Shown here: positions 60,565 through 64,000 of the stretch, one piece after another
How positions within the stretch are numbered: position 1 is the first letter of the stretch
Layout: each line of letters opens with the position of its first letter
Assembly: GCA_012861695.1 (NCBI GenBank)
Contig: JAAOOA010000329.1
Span: 212,501 to 276,500, forward strand
Origin: Trematomus loennbergii
Taxonomy: Eukaryota > Chordata > Actinopteri > Perciformes > Nototheniidae
DNA: 64,000 nucleotides
Reading direction: 5' to 3'
Notes under the pieces: generated by a model
Seen by the model: only the letters and a program-made list of their open reading frames with translations
The model's database searches: none
Told to the model about the DNA's origin: nothing
Program-made: the position numbers and the translations under genes

Positions 60565-61240
60565 ATATCGATGGACTGGAGTCGGGTATTAGTTCCAGTA
60601 TCTCAAGGTCTTATCTTTAATGAGGGGGCAACGCAGTGTGAGATCGGACAGAGAATCGAAGCAGCGGGAGTTTTAACGCACAGTCGTGATAAAGAGAGAG
60701 CTGGACCAGAAGCCAAAGCTCTCAGGCCTCTTCATTCCTACCCTTACCTTAATCAGAGGCCATGGTTCTCAGCATGCCGATGGACTGGAGTCGGGAATGA
60801 TTCTTTACCCCAAGTAAAGGAGTTCAAGTATCTCAAGGTCTTGTTCTTTGCCTGAGAATCGGAGCAGTGGGAGCTTTACCGCACCACGGTAATAAAGATG
60901 GTCCACCGGTCAATCTTCATTCCTACCCTCACCTCGTCAAGAAGGGAAATGACCGAAAGAACAAGATCAAGAATACAAACGCGCAAAATGGGTTTTTTTT
61001 ATCCGGAGGGTGGCTGGCATCTCGCTTAGGGATAAGGGGAGAAGTTCAGTCATCAGGGTAGGATTTGGAGAACCGCTGCCAGTTGAGGAGGTTCGGCTGG
61101 GAGGGATTATGTCTCCATGCTGGACAGGGAGCGACTTGCAACCAGCTCTGACTGGGGTCAGAGCTGGTTGATGTGGGCAGGGAAAGGGAAGTTTGGGGCC
61201 CTCTGCTGGAACTGCTTCCTCTCTTACCTGTGGGCATTTT
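60565..61240 (+). pseudogene. RTE/Rex3-like LINE C-terminal relic, rearranged
   Basis: Plus-strand text includes NDSLPQVKEFKYLKVLF, then in other frames HRSIFIPTLT, MTERTRSRIQTRKMGFF and GRDYVSMLDRERLATSS. This matches the order KYLGVLF / SIYVPTLTYG / MTERTRSRIQ / WRDYVSRL familiar from fish RTE (Rex3-like) RT C-termini. The KEFKYL block appears twice in degenerate form (60575-60630 and 60783-60850), so the relic contains an internal duplication. It is riddled with stops. Confidence 0.7.
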
Positions 61241-61682
61241 GACGTATTTGTTTTATTCTAATACGCGTTAACATGCTCTGCCCCTATCAAATAAATAAAT
61301 AACAAAGGCTGAAAATGTGCACAATATCACTTATAAAGTATAACAACAATGCTAATGTTAACAGCATGTTGTGTTTACTTCACATGTGAAGAGTGCATCA
61401 TGTGTCTTTATTGATCAGATGGCTTCACGCATGGTTAAATGTGAGATCGATGGCTATATGGATGGATTGATAGATGTGAATAATTCACAGAATCAGAGCC
61501 CTGAGGTCCCGTCAGCTTCACACCATTACATTCCCCCTGGCAGGATCAATGTCATCACTGATAGGTCAGCGTATGGATCAGGCCTGAGGAAAGTTTCCAT
61601 GGCGCTGTAATGGGGCTCAGAGTGAACACTGACATGAACGCATTGATTTCTTTACGTACATCACCACCGTGTACACATCTGC
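61241..61682. other. Unique-looking sequence with a 79-codon frame
   Basis: A plus frame at 61371-61610 includes MVKCEIDGYMDGLIDVNNSQ and YIPPGRINVITDRSAYGSGL. No domain or splice context recognised; could be conserved noncoding DNA. Left unassigned. Confidence 0.25.
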
Positions 61683-61796
61683 TCTGTCTGAATGGAAACA
61701 ACAACAGAGAGGTGGAAAACAAATGAGAGACATTAAAGAGTTCATGGAGTTAAATGTGAAAGCTGTGCTGTGTTTGATCTGATTTAACATTCAGTA
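61683..61796. repeat. Inner flank of the right 57-bp array (inverted partner of 56456-56569)
   Basis: See the partner. The pairing extends over about 110 bp with a few mismatches. Confidence 0.88.
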
Positions 61797-62385
61797 TATA
61801 GTGTCTCTACTTTAAAGAGTCCTCTCCTGCTGTTCCAGGTGTATATCAGTATGTAGTGTCTCTACTTTAAAGAGTCCTCTCCTGCTGATGTCAGGTGTAT
61901 ATCAGTATGTAGTGTCTCTACTTTAAAGAGTCCTCTCCTGCTGATGTTCAGGTGTATATCAGTATGCAGTGTCTCTACTTTAAAGAGTCCTCTCCTGCTG
62001 ATGTTCAGGTGTATATCAGTATGTAGTGTCTCTACTTTAAAGAGTCCTCTCCTGCTGATGTTCAGGTGTATATCAGTATGTAGTGTCTCTACTTTAAAGA
62101 GTCCTCTCCTGCTGATGTTCAGGTGTATATCAGTATATAGTGTCTCTACTTTAAAGAGTCCTCTCCTGCTGATGTCAGGTGTATATCAGTATGTAGTGTC
62201 TCTACTTTAAAGAGTCCTCTCCTGCTGATGTTCAGGTGTATATCAGTATGTAGTGTCTCTACTTTAAAGAGTCCTCTCCTGCTGATGTCAGGTGTATATC
62301 AGTATGTAGTGTCTCTACTTTAAAGAGTCCTCTCCTGCTGATGTTCAGGTCTATATCAGTTGTAGTGTCTCTACTTTGCAGAGAC
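61797..62385. repeat. 57-bp minisatellite, about 10 copies (right array, inverted)
   Basis: The unit CTCTACTTTAAAGAGTCCTC, TCCTGCTGATGTTCAGGTGT, ATATCAGTATGTAGTGT is the reverse complement of the array at 55178-56455. Confidence 0.98.
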
Positions 62386-63720
62386 TTTTCAGACCATTTA
62401 AATGCACAAAAACACAGATGAACACACAGGTTACACAGATTTTACAGTTTAAATGAAAACCCACCAGTTTATATGTTCAGCTGTTTTAATATTTCAGCAG
62501 CTTTCTGGTTTCCTCGTGTTTCTCTGTTTGTCTAGAAGCCTGATCACACATCAGAGCTTCAAATCTCTGAGAACATCTGCTCCATCTGATCCTCATCAGA
62601 CGCCGATCTGATGCCATTTACACAGATGTACAATCAGAGGAGAAAGCAAACAACATGAAGGGTCATTTCACAGAAACACAGAAACATCTGATGCAGACTT
62701 TCATCATCACTCGTCCAGACACAAGAAAGTCTGGACGAGTGAAACTCCCATTACCTCTTAAACTCTATACATTGGACAGGAACAATCTAAAAGTCCTATG
62801 AAGCAACATATTATGGATTATTAGTGAATGCATATTTTCTATTATTAGGGAACACATTTTATTCATTTTAAGGGAAAAGGTATAACTTACAAGGGAACTA
62901 TTATTACAAATATTAGGGAATCTATATATATTTTTGAATTATTAGGGAATAAGTATTATAAATGATTAGAACATTAATGTACAAATATTAAAGGTATAAA
63001 TTAAGAATAATATATATATTTTTTTAGGGAACTACCATTATTAATAACATGGTAAAAATTACATGAGTGATTATGAATTATTCATATTAAATTATTATGG
63101 AATTAATTTATTATAGCATATTTAATTTAAAAAAATGTAAACAATAATGAATAAAGAAATAAAGAATGAAATAATAACATGCTCAAATGAAAACACGGTT
63201 AAGCTGGAGCACCTGCAAATGTATTATGAATTATAAGGAAACTATTATTACAAATATTAGGGAATTTATATATTGTGAACAAGTATTATAAATTATTAGA
63301 ACACTAATGCAAAAATAATTAAGGAATACATATTAAGAATAATGATTGTTTTAGGGAACTAATATTATTAATCACAATTACATGAGTGATTATGAATTAT
63401 TCATATTAATGAAATTAATGTATTATAGCACTTTTCATTCACAAAACGCACAAACACAAAGTGCTTTAAAAATAAGAATAAAAACAAGAATAAAAATTAG
63501 GAATTGTTTATATTAAATTACGATGGAACTAATTTATTATATCATATTTAAATAAAAAGAATGTAAACATTAATTATTTAATTAATTAAGAATAAAACGG
63601 TGCACATGGAGCCCTCAGTGACCCGTCAGTGAAACACAGACAGTGTTTTCTGTCTCTTTCAGCCCAGTTTAAAGCTGAGTTTAGTGTTGGTCCTGCAGAG
63701 CGCCGACTCACAGACATTTA
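62386..63720. other. AT-rich region with TATTAGGGAA words, no gene
   Basis: ATTATTAGGGAA, AAATATTAGGGAAT and GAATTATTCATATTAA-type words recur irregularly at 62845-63420, forming a degenerate duplicated block (compare 62875-63110 with 63225-63430). No coding signal. Confidence 0.5.
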
Positions 63721-63722
63721 CA

Positions 63723-64000
<278 letters not shown>

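Overview
The window looks like a ray-finned (teleost) fish chromosome segment. The evidence is the remains of one fish-type NLR immune receptor gene (pyrin, FISNA-NACHT, 174-bp LRR exons, B30.2), plus fish-style hAT, Harbinger-like and TTAA-target DNA elements, L2/Rex-type, I-clade and RTE-like LINEs, a gypsy-like LTR element, and very long (GT/CA)n runs. There are no operons, Shine-Dalgarno sites or CRISPR. I see no convincingly intact host gene. Nearly every long open frame is a transposon remnant or a translation of a tandem repeat.

Layout. 1-7.6 kb: nested DNA elements (hAT elements at 2492-3379, 3922-4467 and 5606-7298, each with 8-bp target duplications) and a minus-strand gypsy-type gag relic. 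7.6-22.5 kb: a plus-strand NLR pseudogene with recognisable exons and splice sites but frame breaks in the pyrin, FISNA, NACHT and PRY regions. Its introns hold a 3.9-kb foldback element (8194-12114), a hAT element with a TTAA element nested in it, and two hAT MITEs. 22.6-28 kb: a candidate 3.66-kb TTAA-flanked element that has grown a 37-bp minisatellite (about 41 copies) and a 72-bp array, then further TTAA elements.

28.6-39.6 kb: nested LINEs. A minus-strand LINE (family A) occurs twice. Copy 1 contains a solo LTR and an in-frame 33-bp expansion of its own RT codons. Copy 2 is split by a plus-strand L2-like LINE (family B) with an uninterrupted 532-codon RT frame and a (TTGCC)n tail. An inverted family-B fragment and a third LINE fragment follow. 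40.5-45.0 kb: two minus-strand copies of a gag-only gypsy-like element. The first has both LTRs, a polypurine tract and an 18-nt site that I recognise as the proline-tRNA primer site. A C2H2 zinc-finger exon lies between them. 45.0-48.0 kb: an I-clade-like LINE with RNase H, interrupted by a TTAA MITE and an L2-type tail.

48.5-64 kb: DNA elements and arrays. These include a 33-bp array of about 47 copies (50.15-51.71 kb), a Harbinger-like MITE (57133-57765), a hAT element (57849-58667), a 57-bp array present twice in opposite orientation with matching inner flanks (55.2-56.6 and 61.7-62.4 kb), a solo LTR inside an RTE-like relic, and three very long dinucleotide runs.

Reading as a whole: this is an NLR-associated, transposon-dense region in which many tandem arrays appear to have grown out of transposon sequence in place. 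I found no new multi-gene system. The most unusual items are the foldback element, the arrays born inside transposons, the inverted 57-bp array pair, a splice acceptor apparently lost at the edge of a GT run, and a zinc-finger exon fused to a broken gag gene. Distant repeat boundaries were judged by eye and may be off by several bases.
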